Positions 23,923 through 36,400 of a stretch of 57,859 nucleotides of DNA are shown here, piece after piece; the stretch's first letter is position 1, and every line of letters starts with the position of its first letter. Where the stretch lies: positions 1-57,859 of the forward strand of contig MU266512.1 of the NCBI GenBank assembly GCA_021014945.1. The letters run 5' to 3'. A program made the position numbers and the translations under genes. The stretch comes from Leucogyrophana mollusca (lineage: Eukaryota; Basidiomycota; Agaricomycetes; Boletales). The notes under the pieces were generated by a model. That model searched no databases and was not told the origin of the DNA. It was given only the letters and a program-made list of their open reading frames with translations.

Positions 23923-24315
23923 AATTCAACGGTCAAAAAAACTATCAGGTGCCGTTGCCCGATCGATGTGAGTCGCATTCTGACCCCCCATCTAAAAGAA
24001 CACTTCCTGATCCTCTGCGACATTCCAGCCTGTAATTATACTCGCGACTTACTTTACCCCACTTTCACATGTAAAGGCACTATTGCTACTTTGGTTCAGC
24101 GCTGTTCCTCACGTCACGCACACACGCCTGCGTTTGCACTTCGATGTAAAAGCGTGCTTATCTTCACTATGCTGAGAGCCGCCATCAATCAGAGAACTCC
24201 GTGTCTATAAGCGGATCCTGATGTCACCAAGTCGGTATGTCTGCATATTTTGCATGAATGGAGTACGTATCCAAAGATAAAATTAAGAGTATACGGATCT
24301 TGTGACAATGTATGA

Positions 24316-25223
24316 TTATTCAAAGCGACCATGGGTTTTCCTAGCCGTCAGAGCACTCTCGTACATCTCCCTCGTGAACGTGAAATCACCGGCATTCCTC
24401 GCTTTCCTAATCACGCGGCCGATCCATTCCCTTTCATGATCGTCGCGTATGCAATTTGCCCACCACCTATCCATACTTCCTTTGATGTTTCTAGTGTCAA
24501 GTTTACCGTTTTCGCTTTGTTCGCTCAAGACGTGCAGTAGGAATCCGGCATTGAGATATTCCAGACCCAGCTCGGAAAGGCACTTCAAGATTCGCGTGAT
24601 GCGCAGATTATTGTGCATGGACCCTGACTCGATCCTGAGGAGAGCCTACAACAGCATTGAATTTGGCAACTCACTTTGGAGATGGGAGTACCGTGAGTTA
24701 TAGTCGGGTGACCGACTCAAGAGGCCAGTATCTTGGTTTGCCAAGCTCATTCCATAGAAATGGAGCATCATTTTGTAGGACGTTATAAGGCGGCTTTGAA
24801 CCTTGTTGTCCCCGTTCATGGAGACGATCTCGTGAGGCTGAAGTGCCTGGGCTTGGAGGTTCATACCGTCCTCCTGGATGGGAAATCTGATTTGTAGTCA
24901 AGACATGAATACATGGTGCCTACATCGTCTCCGATGAGACCTGAACAGACAGGGTGAATCTTACAGCCATTGAATGTAGCCATGTCGATACTCTAGCTCG
25001 TCGTAATCGCCTCCAAATCTGCCCGTGGGACACTGAGGAGACTGAAGGTTTTGAATCGAGTCGGGTCAGTCACACACCTAGCATGGAATCTATCGATCAA
25101 AAGGTTGTCTGGCTGACAGGGCAGCTGATTCGAGTAGAAAAGGTAATTGTCAGAATTATTTGTCTCGTCTGTGGCATCTGGATAATTAGCAAGGAATTCC
25201 TGAATGTCATGGGGTATGGACAT
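24316..25223 (-). CDS. OGFr-domain protein
   Basis: Fungal member of the opioid growth factor receptor conserved-domain family. Exons 25223-25078, 25018-24965, 24886-24675 and 24623-24316 splice in phase to 239 aa. Diagnostic stretches are the N-terminal SIPHDIQEFLANYPD, FYSNQLPCQPDN, GDYDELEYRHGYIQWLFPIQ (built across two introns), YKMMLHFYGMSL, HNNLRITRILKCLSELGLE and SMDRWWANCIRDDHEREW. No signal peptide or membrane segment is seen and, unlike vertebrate OGFR, there is no C-terminal repeat. Its role in fungi is unknown. Confidence 0.85.
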
Positions 25224-28200
25224 GGCGGTGAAAACGAGGCGGGTCTGCTGGCGAGGAACGGTTCTCGACGCCGTTGATGATAATGCTAAAATGAGGGTGA
25301 ATCAGATACGACGACCGGGAATCGATGGCATTGAATCACACGATACCTCTAGCGGCAGCAACTCGAATAGAATTTCTAATTATTTCGGCGCGCATGCAAG
25401 CGCTTTCTTAGCCGATGGCAGCAGCAGATATGTCGTCAGCAGAGTTCCTTGCGCTGGTCGGCCTGCAGCGACCTTCTCGACAATGATGACAGTGTGAACA
25501 ACTGCTTGCAAGAACCAGCGCCACTGAACTGCCACTAAACATTAATCTTCACGGAAGCAAAAGCGCCTGTCATCACGGGATTCAGTAGAGTAATAAGTTG
25601 CCGGGCTTTTGGTTCTCTTCTATCCACAACAACCAGAACGCAGCCAGCCTGGCCCAGCTTCCAAATCTTTGGATGCGATCTTGGAAACCTTGTTAGATTG
25701 TCCGGGCCTCTGGTCAATGGGTCTCCCAGTACTTGGCTTGGGTATGGTGGCCTCTGGCCCCGCTGACAGTAACGCCCGCTGGACGGGGCGAGGGTCAACA
25801 TAGTTCTGGTCCCTCTCTCGCTAATTTCGACCGAACGGGTCTCACAGGCCGTCAAATGCTGGACTTCTTCCACGTAAAACCGGCCCCTCCATGAACTTCG
25901 AAAGGACTCGAAAGTGTCTTATACTCTTCATATCTGCGGGTTTAAAGCGAAAAAGACACTCTAAGGGTTAGGTTTTTGACAGGTGCGTAACGCTCTATAA
26001 GCCATAGATGCGGTACTCGTGCCTGCAAAACCAATCCTATCCGGGTCCAAGGACTTGTAACGGACATTCGTGGGCGTTTACCGTCCAGTAAAGCTAATTC
26101 GTGCAAGCCATACCGTCGTTATATCCAATCGTGACGATATACACAGCTGCTGATAGGTTCGCTTCACCGGACGATGATATCATTGATGTCGTGGATCAGG
26201 TAAGCCTCCCGAAGGCGCTATCAGTCTTTCAGATGTCGTCAAACCGACGCTTGCAAGCAAAACCATCTTGCCCTCACGCCTCAATTTAGCTCCTGTGCAG
26301 GGGGGTGTCCAGATGTCGAACTCTCAGCACATTCTCGACCCGCCAATGATAGCTTCTCCGTGCCTCTCGCGATGGTTTGCTGGAGATGTTTCATTTCGGT
26401 GTCGGACCTCAGTGGGCGAGTCTCGCTCATAGGAACCAGCCACCAATCGTCGAGGGATCGCTGCTCCATGGACTCCCAGCATATTCTAGCCGCTTCGGTG
26501 GGCGAACTAGGCTTTGATCAAAGAAAATCATTATCGAAACCTATCGCCCATATCTTACGCAATGTGTGTGTTCGTTGAGCGGATATGAAGTACAGCGTGT
26601 TTTCTCTATCTGCCCGATTCGGCGTTACGCATCAGCGAATGAGGCGATGCCGATTTTTGGACAAGAAGGGATAGTTGGGGATTGATGCTGAGATGGGCGC
26701 CTTCGCCGCTCTGCGCCATCGATTGTACCCCATCAAGTAGGGAGGTCGTGTAACTCGGACTGTCAAGGTTGTCCCTGACGAAATTTGCTCTTCGTATTTA
26801 CGCTGCGAACACACTTGCACCCCTATAAACGTGCTACAACGTCCGAGCCACATCTGGTAGAACATTCGAATCAAAAGTCAATCAATATTCATTGTCCCAA
26901 GGGGCTTCGAACTCACCTGACCAACGCGTTCTCTGAGTCCGTGGCGCGGACTTTGCGCCTGGTCTCCATTTATCACCAACTGCAAGTAGATGTGCTCACG
27001 ATCCCCGCATTCGAAGGTCTGCGAAGTAGAGGGCCCCAGAAACGTTCGATCCTGGTGTGGTTCGCCCTGCATGGCTGTCTTTCCTGACCATATGCTCAGG
27101 AGCTGATAAGATGCACAAGCGGTGGTAATCATGACAACTCGAGAATATATATATGACCTTGCTTTGGGTCGCGTAAGAAGCTGCCCAGTGTAGGGAAAGG
27201 GCGTGAGAGGGTTTCCCGAAGATGAAGAAGGATGGGGTTTGACTTTTGACGTGGGCTGTGAGCGTGGGTGAGTGTCAATGTGGACGCACTCTTATCGCTG
27301 TGAACCCGAGCTACGTAATTGCACAACCGAGTCGAACATCAGTCCACGGCGAGCAATACCGAGGGATTTTCCATAGGGCCATAGCGGTACCGGGATACAT
27401 TCCACGGTCGATACCCCCGTGTTGCAAGCGAGAATGCGTCCGCTGCGAAGCAACTCAGTAAGAAGCTGGAGAGGAGGGAAGAAGCCTTGCGCGGACACAA
27501 AGCCACCGCCCACTGACTCCATTGGGTCGGTCATGTTGGTGGTCCATGCGAACAAGCTGTCCGGTTCGGTCGGGGACGTGTTTTACCTAGAGATCCTCCA
27601 GGGTGAATACTTGAAGAGGACATCAGGGCTGCCAGCACCACATGGAAAAACGGACGTACTAGCATGTAGTTTCCCTTGCCTTCCCACCCGGCCTGCGCTG
27701 TCGAGTCTTGCTAATAATACGCACAGATGAGTGGGGGTGAGCTATTTTGCGGGGGCTTTGTGGCGTTTCAGCCCACGTTTTGGAAAAGCCAAAATTGTTG
27801 ATGCGTCTCGTGTCCACTCGCGTCTCGACGTTTCGCCGATTCGAAGCACAAGAAGCGCTGTCGCGTGTCAAAGAAATTAGAGGGGGAGGCAAAATCTGGG
27901 GTAATTTACCTTTTCCCTCGTGTGCGTGAACCCCGAAGCTTGTTGCCCACGACTGGCGCAACTGGATGCTTATAACAGCCAACCCTTCGTTGGAATTGTA
28001 TTCTCACCGACCTTTAAACTTTCAACACCCTGGAGCGGGTGGTGGCCCAGTGAGAGTGCGAGAATAATCACAAGCTTCCAGTATGTAGTCTGAAGCAACC
28101 CTGCCCGAGCCCTGTCACGCCGGAAAAACTTCATCCAGTCCACCACGATCGCCAAGCAAAAACCACATCCGCCGGTGGTTACAGGTAGTTACCCCAGGTT

Positions 28201-31200
28201 ACCCCTCGAACTCAGCGACGAGGAGCGAATCTCGCGTTCAGTGTGTTGCAAGGCCACAACGAACAAATCAGTCTTAGTCGACCCACATGCTGTGGGACTA
28301 ACCACGCCACTCGGGACAAATGCAGGACCTATCGCTGTCAGCCAAAACAAGAGATTAAAATCAAACTCGTTGACCAAACATACACATCGGTACAAGTATC
28401 ACTAGAATGGCACCAGAGGGGTCTCGGAGGGACAAAGGACCGATGCCGCCTCAGATTCAGAAACAGTTGAATCCATGCACCATAGCTTTTTTTTTTGGTG
28501 CATTTCGAAATCTCACAACGCCTCTCTAGCCGGGACGAGCTGGCCCGTTGGTAAGGGCGCGATCGGACATGTCTTGACAGCCCCGCTTGTATGTGCTATA
28601 AGCTAGAGCTCGGCGGAAACAGCGAAACACTCCTATGGGATGGCCAACCGCGAGGAACGCGGGGCCCAAATGTTGAACGTTGAAGCTCCATGGACGACCA
28701 ATAGATCGGGGAAGGCTCCAGAACTGTCACGTCTGGCGCTACGAGTGTGGCGGAAGCAAAAATGCGCCTAAGACCCGAACGTACGATGTGAGCGTTGTAC
28801 TTGAGCACTGTGATAGATAGCGGAAATTGGGTGACCAAAAGCGATATCTTGCAAAGTATTAAGGTCCTAGGGTCCTAGGCCGACGCAGAGGCGCTCGCAG
28901 ATAACAGCACATACCCAGAGCGCCGTGCAATACCACCCATCAACGTCAGGCGGAGATACGGGGACACTTTGAACTTGTCGGGACAGTGACATCGCTAACG
29001 GAACGATTTAGGTCAGCCCAGGCGTCGAAGCATTTTTTCAGGACTCCGAGTTGTCCAAGGGAAGTAGGTACGGTCATCGAGACCGTTAGTCGAGCCGAAC
29101 GGGCTCAGATGGAAGCCTGCTTCGATAGCTTCCCAGAACAGTTAACGTACTCTCCACACAGATAAGAAAGATCTCTCGTGCACTCAAACCTTCTGTAGGA
29201 TCTGCGACCCTTCGCATACGAGAAGAAACGTGCGTCATGGTTCATGAAGTTCTTATCAAGTTCATGCGAGTTGTGTACGTGCAAGGATAATCAGAAGTGG
29301 CTGGAGAGAGATTTAGGTTCGGAATGCCTAACGAACTGGGAGATGGGCTACGCACGGGTGCTTGTAGTATGTAACTGAGACTCGTAGAGATGCGACACGG
29401 AGTTCTCGGCGTTCATCGTTTTTAGTGATCGAGAAACCAAGGACACCGAGAAGCGCGAGATATACGTGGCTGCACATGAGCGAATGGTACTCACCCATGC
29501 CATCACCGCAGTCTAAACTACCCACCAACGAGGTGCAAAGAACAGGCAATGCAAATGAGCTGCGCAATGGCTATACAATGGTTAATCACTTCAGCCTCCC
29601 TCGTGGTGTGAGCAGCTATAAGGCGGTCCCACCCCGCAGAAACCTGCTGTGACACGCCCCGGGTGGCTGAATCGTTAAGGAGGTTTGCAGCGCCACAACG
29701 CGACGCCAAGGGAACGGGGCCACGAAAAGAAGAATACTCACAGACGGTCGCAGCCAGGAGTAAAACGTTGATCACGATCTCGGGCAGACAGGGACCAACA
29801 ATACTTCCCAAGTAAGCTATGCTTGTGAACTTGCGAGTTGAACAGTGCGCCCGTATGATTGACAGATGCATCCAGGGCGGGCCGTGGAGACATCACGGAA
29901 GCTAGCTACCGTGATGGGGCGCCCCGCGGGCTGATAGATCCGGGACGAGCTGGTTAGATCAGCGGGGTAGTGCTTCGACGGTTCGTGGCGGTAGCGGAGC
30001 GCCTATATCGTGGAGATGCAGAGGCTACAGTAAGTTTCGAAGACTAGACCAGCCACGGTATGGAGGCAATGTTCCGTTCATTTATGGCGGTATTGTCGGC
30101 GGGTAAACTTCCGGTGGAGTCAGTTTCTCCACGAAATTCTGGCTAGTCCCGAGAACACTTTGAGGATCCGGAGGCGTCGGGGTAACCCGTGCTCTGGAGA
30201 AGGCACAGGTAATTAGACGTATGGCCGAGGGGCGGAACGGAAGAGGAAAGGCCATTTATGGAGGAGTGTCGTCGGGAGCTCAGTAGGGCATGTCAGGACG
30301 AGATGAACAGGAGTCAGATGATGAGGTCCTGAGGTTTTACCCCGACGAAAATAGCATGAAAGCCGGGCAGGGGAGTGGAGAGCGTCCCGCGGTCGGGCAA
30401 TGCCGAATAGTCTATCAAACGTGGATGGAGAGCACATTGATTGATTGCGGTATGGCCAAGTATAGCCCGGGCGGATCGCTGGCAAGGTCGGCAGTTGTGG
30501 TTGCTGTTCTGCCGGGATGGGAAACATCAAGATGCGACGACAGGCCGAGAGAAAGTCGATGGCATCGGAGCATGGGGACGGAACTGAAGATGCTGGTTAC
30601 AGTAACTGCGTGATGCGCATCTGCATGGTCGCTCACGGAGGCAGAGATAGATCCGCTTGTCCAGGATTGTTGCAAGATTAAAGCAACGGAAAAAAAAATG
30701 AAACATATGTAACTGGCTTGGGAACCAAGCGATGATATTTGCACGCGGAGAAACGTATGGGGAAATACACAGCTTGTTTAGTTTAATCCGAGACTGCTGG
30801 CAGAAAGTGAGTGGGGACAGCAGGTCAGACGACCTAGACGACGGCTGGAAGACGTGGACAGCACAAAAAACGGCGACTGATTACCTGTGAGCTCGTTGGG
30901 GATGGAGAGGGACGGCGCAGGGCGCAGGAGGTACGGGCCGCTGGTTACACATGGGTGCCGTAGCTGTGGGCGGGAGTTTCCGACGAGGGCCGGGGGGTTG
31001 AGGAGGGTCGGTAAGCGATTAGATTATTCAAAGAGAACGGGTCGATATGGGACTGAATATGGGGATTACGAATTGAGCCACGGCGAATTGGAGGGTATGT
31101 GATTCGCTAGACGAAAGCGGAATAGCCCTTCAACCAATGGGAAATGGTCTAGGCTGGGATAGGCGGGCCGGGGAAATGGTAGCTTAGCGAGGGGTTGCAA

Positions 31201-31726
31201 CGTAAACGTGGTAGGCAGACATGACAGCATGTATACCCCCGATATGGAAATCGGTGGGGAAATGGAAATAGCCGAGGCTCCGCGGTTGGCTGGCCGATAA
31301 AGGTGTAGCATCATGTAATAACGGAATTTCAAAATAACCTTGCATGTAAAAAGGCGTATTTTCGGAGGATCGGTACGATAGTATTCCCAATTAGGAAGTG
31401 CGGTGTGGATGGGAGGCGGTTGCTGCGATGAGAATCATCAAATCCAATAAATAAAGACAGCTTTTTCCTTCCACCTATCCTCGCTTTCCCTATCTATCCC
31501 ATCACCGTCACAAACGTTGGGCTTCCTTTGCTCGGCGTCCACAACATCGACGGCCACAGCATCCAGCGTCTATTGTGAGTCTGAGCTCTATTGTTGGTCT
31601 AGTCTAGAATCCACCACTGACGCACTCTCGGGTCTCACCTTTGTTTGTGGTTCATTCTTTGTTCCTAGTCCACTTTTAAATAAAGAAAAGACATCGACGC
31701 TGTCCATTCCATCTCTCTTCTCAACC
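25224..31726. other. 6.5-kb gene-poor region
   Basis: Stops are frequent in all six frames and no family is recognisable. Longer open frames (for example minus 25873-25535, minus 26469-26281, minus 29871-29518) carry no motif I know. The 14-base string ccgggacgagctgg occurs at 28530 and again at 29940. Other features are a run of eleven or more T near 28488, an 8-bp tandem ggtcctag at about 28863, and an inverted repeat at 29891-29916 (listed). No transposase, integrase or reverse transcriptase signature was seen. It may be decayed repeat DNA (inference). Confidence 0.5.
29891..29916. repeat. Perfect 8-bp inverted repeat
   Basis: CATCACGG at 29891-29898 is mirrored by CCGTGATG at 29909-29916 around a 10-base loop that is itself nearly palindromic (aagctagcta). 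It sits in GC-rich sequence inside the gene-poor region. Function unknown; it could be the end of a decayed element or chance. Confidence 0.5.
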
Positions 31727-33461
31727 ATGGACATGCAATTCGACGAGTCCTGGTGTCCCGTCTGCGACAAACAGATCATGCCAAAGCGCTTCCTCGTACC
31801 CATCCCTCCCCCACCACCACAGCAGTCCACTTCGCCTGCTGCTCCTCCGTCATCGCCTTCCACGTCTCGTTAGTTTTTTTATTTGTATTTCACCGTACCC
31901 AACCTTACTCTTTCACAGCACCTAAAAACCAACAGAGCGATAACACTTCCACCCGCACAACAACGCGCTCGAAAACCGGCACGATACGTGCTAAGGGTGG
32001 TGGCTTGGTCCAGGGCACTGGCCGCGTCAAACCCAATGGCGCCATCAAACGCAACGACTCGTCCAACGCAGTCAAAACCCGTGTCTCACCTCCACAACAA
32101 CCCCAACCAATCGCCAAACCCGCCGCTACCGTTAAACACCGCACCGTCATCGATCAGGGTCCCATCCCTTTGTATTGCTCTGATGAGTGCCGGATGGCGG
32201 ATATCAACCGGTTTGACGGCGCGTTCCCCATCAATTACAACCCTGACCGCGCATCTCCCCCACTACCTCCTGTTCCCCATAATTCATTTTCTTGCCCCTC
32301 CATGGAGTCAGAGGACGAGTCCAGCACTAGCTCCAGCTCATCCCTGGAATCGCAGTTTTCGTCGTCTTCCGAGTCTATCACCGTGTCACCTTCCATGGCG
32401 ACGCTCGCTGCTATGTATAATTTCTCCCTTCCTCCTCCCGCACCCGTGTGCCCGATAGTCGATACCAAATCTGGTTCGTCGGAACGCGAATACCGCAACG
32501 ACTACCAAAGTGGAGTCATAATGGCGGCGAGGAGGATCGAAGAGATGTTGAGCCCTAAGGCCGCACCTAAACGCAGTTCATATCACACCGCAACCCCTCA
32601 GCCACGGAAACCCATACCCGGCTGGACGGACGGTAGCGACGCATGGCGTACTGCTGTGTACAGCTTTTCAGCACCTTCGGACAATGCTGGTGTCGCGCCT
32701 ACCACTCAGAAATCATTTGCTGCTTCCTCACATCGCGGTGTCCCCTCTACGCTCAATGACTTGTCGAAGTCGAACTCCTCGTGCTCGCTGCCCGTTCAGC
32801 AAAATGCATCGCGCGCTCTTCCCCGCTCGAGTCAATCGTACACTGACGACCTGTACGCCAAGTACACGCTCTCTTTCTCGAGGCGGTCAGAGTCTCGGAG
32901 CACCCTCTTCCCCCCATCCTCATCGGTTTCCACGCAGTCGCTCCCTCCCCTCTCTCCTACTTCCACGACTTCCTCTCGTTGCCGCCGTGAGGTTTCGCTG
33001 CTGAAACCAGGCGCGGAAGGGCGCCTTCTGGTGCCCGACGTCAAACTTCGCCGCCCCCATGGTGGCTCAACAATGAGCCTCTCGTCGTCGAGCGTATGCA
33101 GTCCTCTTAGCCGATATCCTAGCGAGATCAGCGAAGACAGCATGTGGAGCGAACAACGCGATAGCACATCCGAGTCACTCTCAGTACCACCGCGACCAGC
33201 TGTAACAGGTAAGCAGTCTATGCGAAGTGTCATGCGCCTGTTTCTCATCCGCATTATTTAGCTCGTTCGTGGTCATACGACAACATGAAGACATATCCCG
33301 TGATGCCCATGGCGTCTCCTCCGAAAAGGGAGAAACGCATGGAGAAACGCATTGTCGATGGCAAGGAGAAGGAGGTCGAAGTCGAGGTTGAAATAGTTCA
33401 GCCCCTCAAGCGTCTCTTCCTCTTCAACGGGAAAGAAACAAGCCCTGAGCGGAGGTGGTAG
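31727..33461 (+). CDS. Ecl1-type zinc-binding protein (life-span regulatory factor family)
   Basis: Exons 31727-31868, 31919-33208 and 33262-33461 close in phase to 543 aa. The N-terminal part fits the Ecl1 family: SWCPVCDKQIMPKRF at residues about 9-23 (CxxC), VQGTGRVKPNG, then KHRTVIDQGPIPLYCSDECRMAD with the second Cys pair at about 134-138. Fission yeast Ecl1 proteins are only about 80 aa and extend chronological life span. Here the core is followed by some 400 residues of Ser-rich, low-complexity sequence that is probably disordered, and a charged end (KREKRMEKRIVDGKEKEVEVEVE). The gene has a pyrimidine-rich leader before the ATG. It stands alone between two gene-poor regions. Confidence 0.8.
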
Positions 33462-36400
33462 TCGATGCAACAAATTGTCTCGTCTCTCCGGTTGGAACAC
33501 CCTGATACCCTGCGCATACGCGGATCGGCGACGGCGGTTCATACCGCACGCACGTTCATGACACATACCCTTTTTATGCAGTTTTTATCATCTCGCCTCT
33601 GCATCTCATTCCAGCCTCTTCAGCATCTACGCACGAACGCACGTCTCTCACGATCCATTGCATCTTTACGACTGCCCCGTCGATCCGGTATTGCGCAACC
33701 ACCTCTCGCGATCGCCTCCTTCCCCTAATGCCCGACACACTCGCGCCCAAAAGTTCAATAACCATTTGTGCCATAACATTGTATTTTGTGCATTTTTCTT
33801 TCTTTCTTTCTCCTCGGTCTGGTCAGCGTGTACATTGTTTTTGCGGCTCTACTTTACGACGCTACTTTATGATTCCTGGGACTTTGATTCCTTGACTAAT
33901 CGCTTCTCCTTCCTGTTTACTGGGCTGGGATTCAGACGGTACATACTTGGTAGGGTAATGATTGTGATATTGCTTTCTAGTTGTTTTACGCATTCCTTCT
34001 CATCTCTCTGACTTTTCGCTATCGCATTGCATTGTGGTGTTGTAGGATACATATGTATAGTGGCGAATACATCTGGTCTCTGGGTTCGTGCTATCCTTGA
34101 TGCTTGATGTTCTGCTAAGAATGTGCGACGCTCGGAATGGAAGCCTTTGTGACAGTGCCCTCGAATATGGTCTAGAACGGGGAAGGACGGCGTTGGGAGC
34201 TCGCCGTTGTCCCTGGTTGCTTCGAAGGCTTCCATTGCTTTCATTTTTTGTTTGTGGTTCCTATCATGGAGAACACTAGCGCTGGGGAAAGGTGCTATGA
34301 TCGTCTGTGCCCTCATTCTTGCTGTAATGTTCTCCGCTCAATCAATCAGTCTGGATCTTTGGAGCTCCATAGCTGACGGAAATTTTTAGCGCCTGGAGTC
34401 CTGGACCGAATCATAGTATATGACTCGAGTGTATCGCCTTGTCTCTGTTGCGCAGAGGGGTCTCACTCGATGCTCCGGTTGTCAAGTTCCGTGCTCATCG
34501 AACAAACGAACTACCCAATAATGCTGCAATGCAAATAACGCCCATTGGCGGGCGTAGCTCGTTAATCTCATTCATGTCCTGTACAATCTATCTACAGATC
34601 CGAATAGCAGTGCCCCAAACCCCATGCATACCCCACACAGTTCCAGTGCTTGTGCAGCGTGCTACCCCAGCGACTTACAAAGGTCGATCACGTGTGGATT
34701 CAAATTATGCCTTTCCGGTTGGTGGTTTGCGCAGCGGGATGGCGCTCGGCTCACGGAACTGTCCTAGACAGCTGTGTTGGGGCCCACTTATGACTTGGAA
34801 ACTGCGGAGCTGACATGTCTCTCGGGTGGTGTCCGCATGTCAATCCTGTCCCAACAGCTCGGACTCGTCACCGTGGTGCCCCATGCTCCTCCTGTGTGGA
34901 TTTCACACCCCAGGTCGCACCAGCACATGAATTTTGCTAATCACAGTCATTTATCAAAGGTGCCCATACGTACGTCGTCGCGCCCTTCCCCTTGTGCCGT
35001 TGCCGGTAGACACGGCAGCTGTGTCTATCTATACTTACTTTACACTTACTCAGCGTGGTTCAGGAGTTTGAACACACCATGGCACACCGGAAAGGAACGG
35101 GCGATGATCACGGGCTAACGGGTTTGATAGGACCACAACGGGAGGTTGCGGGAGACCTTGATCAGTCGCGGAATGGATACCTGCGTGCCTACAACCGGTG
35201 TCATCAGGTTGGGGCTTCATAGCCAGGGTATTTTTATCTATGCACTCCTGCCACACACACTCACAGGCCACTGACAGCAGGGACCGTTCATACAACGGGC
35301 TCCCTTGACCATAGCGTCTACCTTCCGGTCAACAGCATAGTTTACCGTGGCGTCCCCTGGCCACCTCCTTACGGTCATGGAACATGCCATGATCGTTTCC
35401 CAGAGTGTGTGCTTGGTGCATGTGGCGTTGACCCTTGTCCCAATGCACTGGCAATTGCTGGTACCATGAGACAGGCATGCTAGGTTTCTCAGCGCCCGCA
35501 ACTGAAGGTTTCATGCATGCACCCCGCACGGCCCGCTTCGACACGAAGGACCTGGGGTAACGTACTTCGCGGCTTCCGTGTCACGCCAATATCATTTTAG
35601 GTTGTCCTTCTCACCAGGGCTAGCGATGATATCACTGATCGCGCGGACGTTGCTCAGGCAGTAATCCGCGGGGCGTACCAGCGGGACGCCGCGACAATTG
35701 TTTCATGACCAGTGAGTGGGCCGGCAAACATACGTATAGATAATAGATCAGAACAGATCGACATTAATTGAATGTATGAATGTAACCTTGTAAATGATGG
35801 GCACATGGCCAAATTGCCGCATCGTGTTCTTCTTGGTGGCTGGAAACGAACAACCAGATACGAAATGTGCAATGCCCAGAGGTACACGAGGTTGATACAT
35901 GGGTCGTTCTGCATGCGAGTAGGTGGCGTATTACCTTCTTCTCAAAGAAGGCTCCACTCAACGTGCAGTGCCAGTGTGGGGAAACTTCGAAAAGCATAAA
36001 TCATAATGCCATGCTGCCTCCATAGTGACAATATCACCTGTTGCTATGAAAGGGGAACTCAGGATCTGTACTGAGTATTAGGGCGGGGGGGTCACCCTTT
36101 CCTGGAAAGGATCAGGAAGAACACCTCAGTTCCTGAACAAGATGCCGACGATCACAGGGATATGTATGTTCCCCAACGTCATCGCAAGACGGCGACTTGA
36201 CGGTACTTCAGGGAAAAAATACGAGAGCGAGGGGAAACGTAGGCGAAAGCCTAACTATATCTGCCTGAACGTTCGAACCTCGGGGATGTGGACTGCGCTG
36301 GCATTCGTGTTTTTTCGCGTGTCTCGGGCCTATTTCTGCAAGACGTCCGGGACGCATAAAAAATCACCAGGAGTGGTGGGTAGCGCGGTATTTTCGTGGA

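Noticed and set aside
31883..32458. 191-codon plus-strand frame
   Set aside because: Alternative frame of the Ser/Pro-rich Ecl1-like exon; the other frame carries the conserved YCSDEC.
33867..34316. 149-codon minus-strand frame
   Set aside because: No motif; lies in the likely 3' flank of the Ecl1-like gene with no start context or splice signals.
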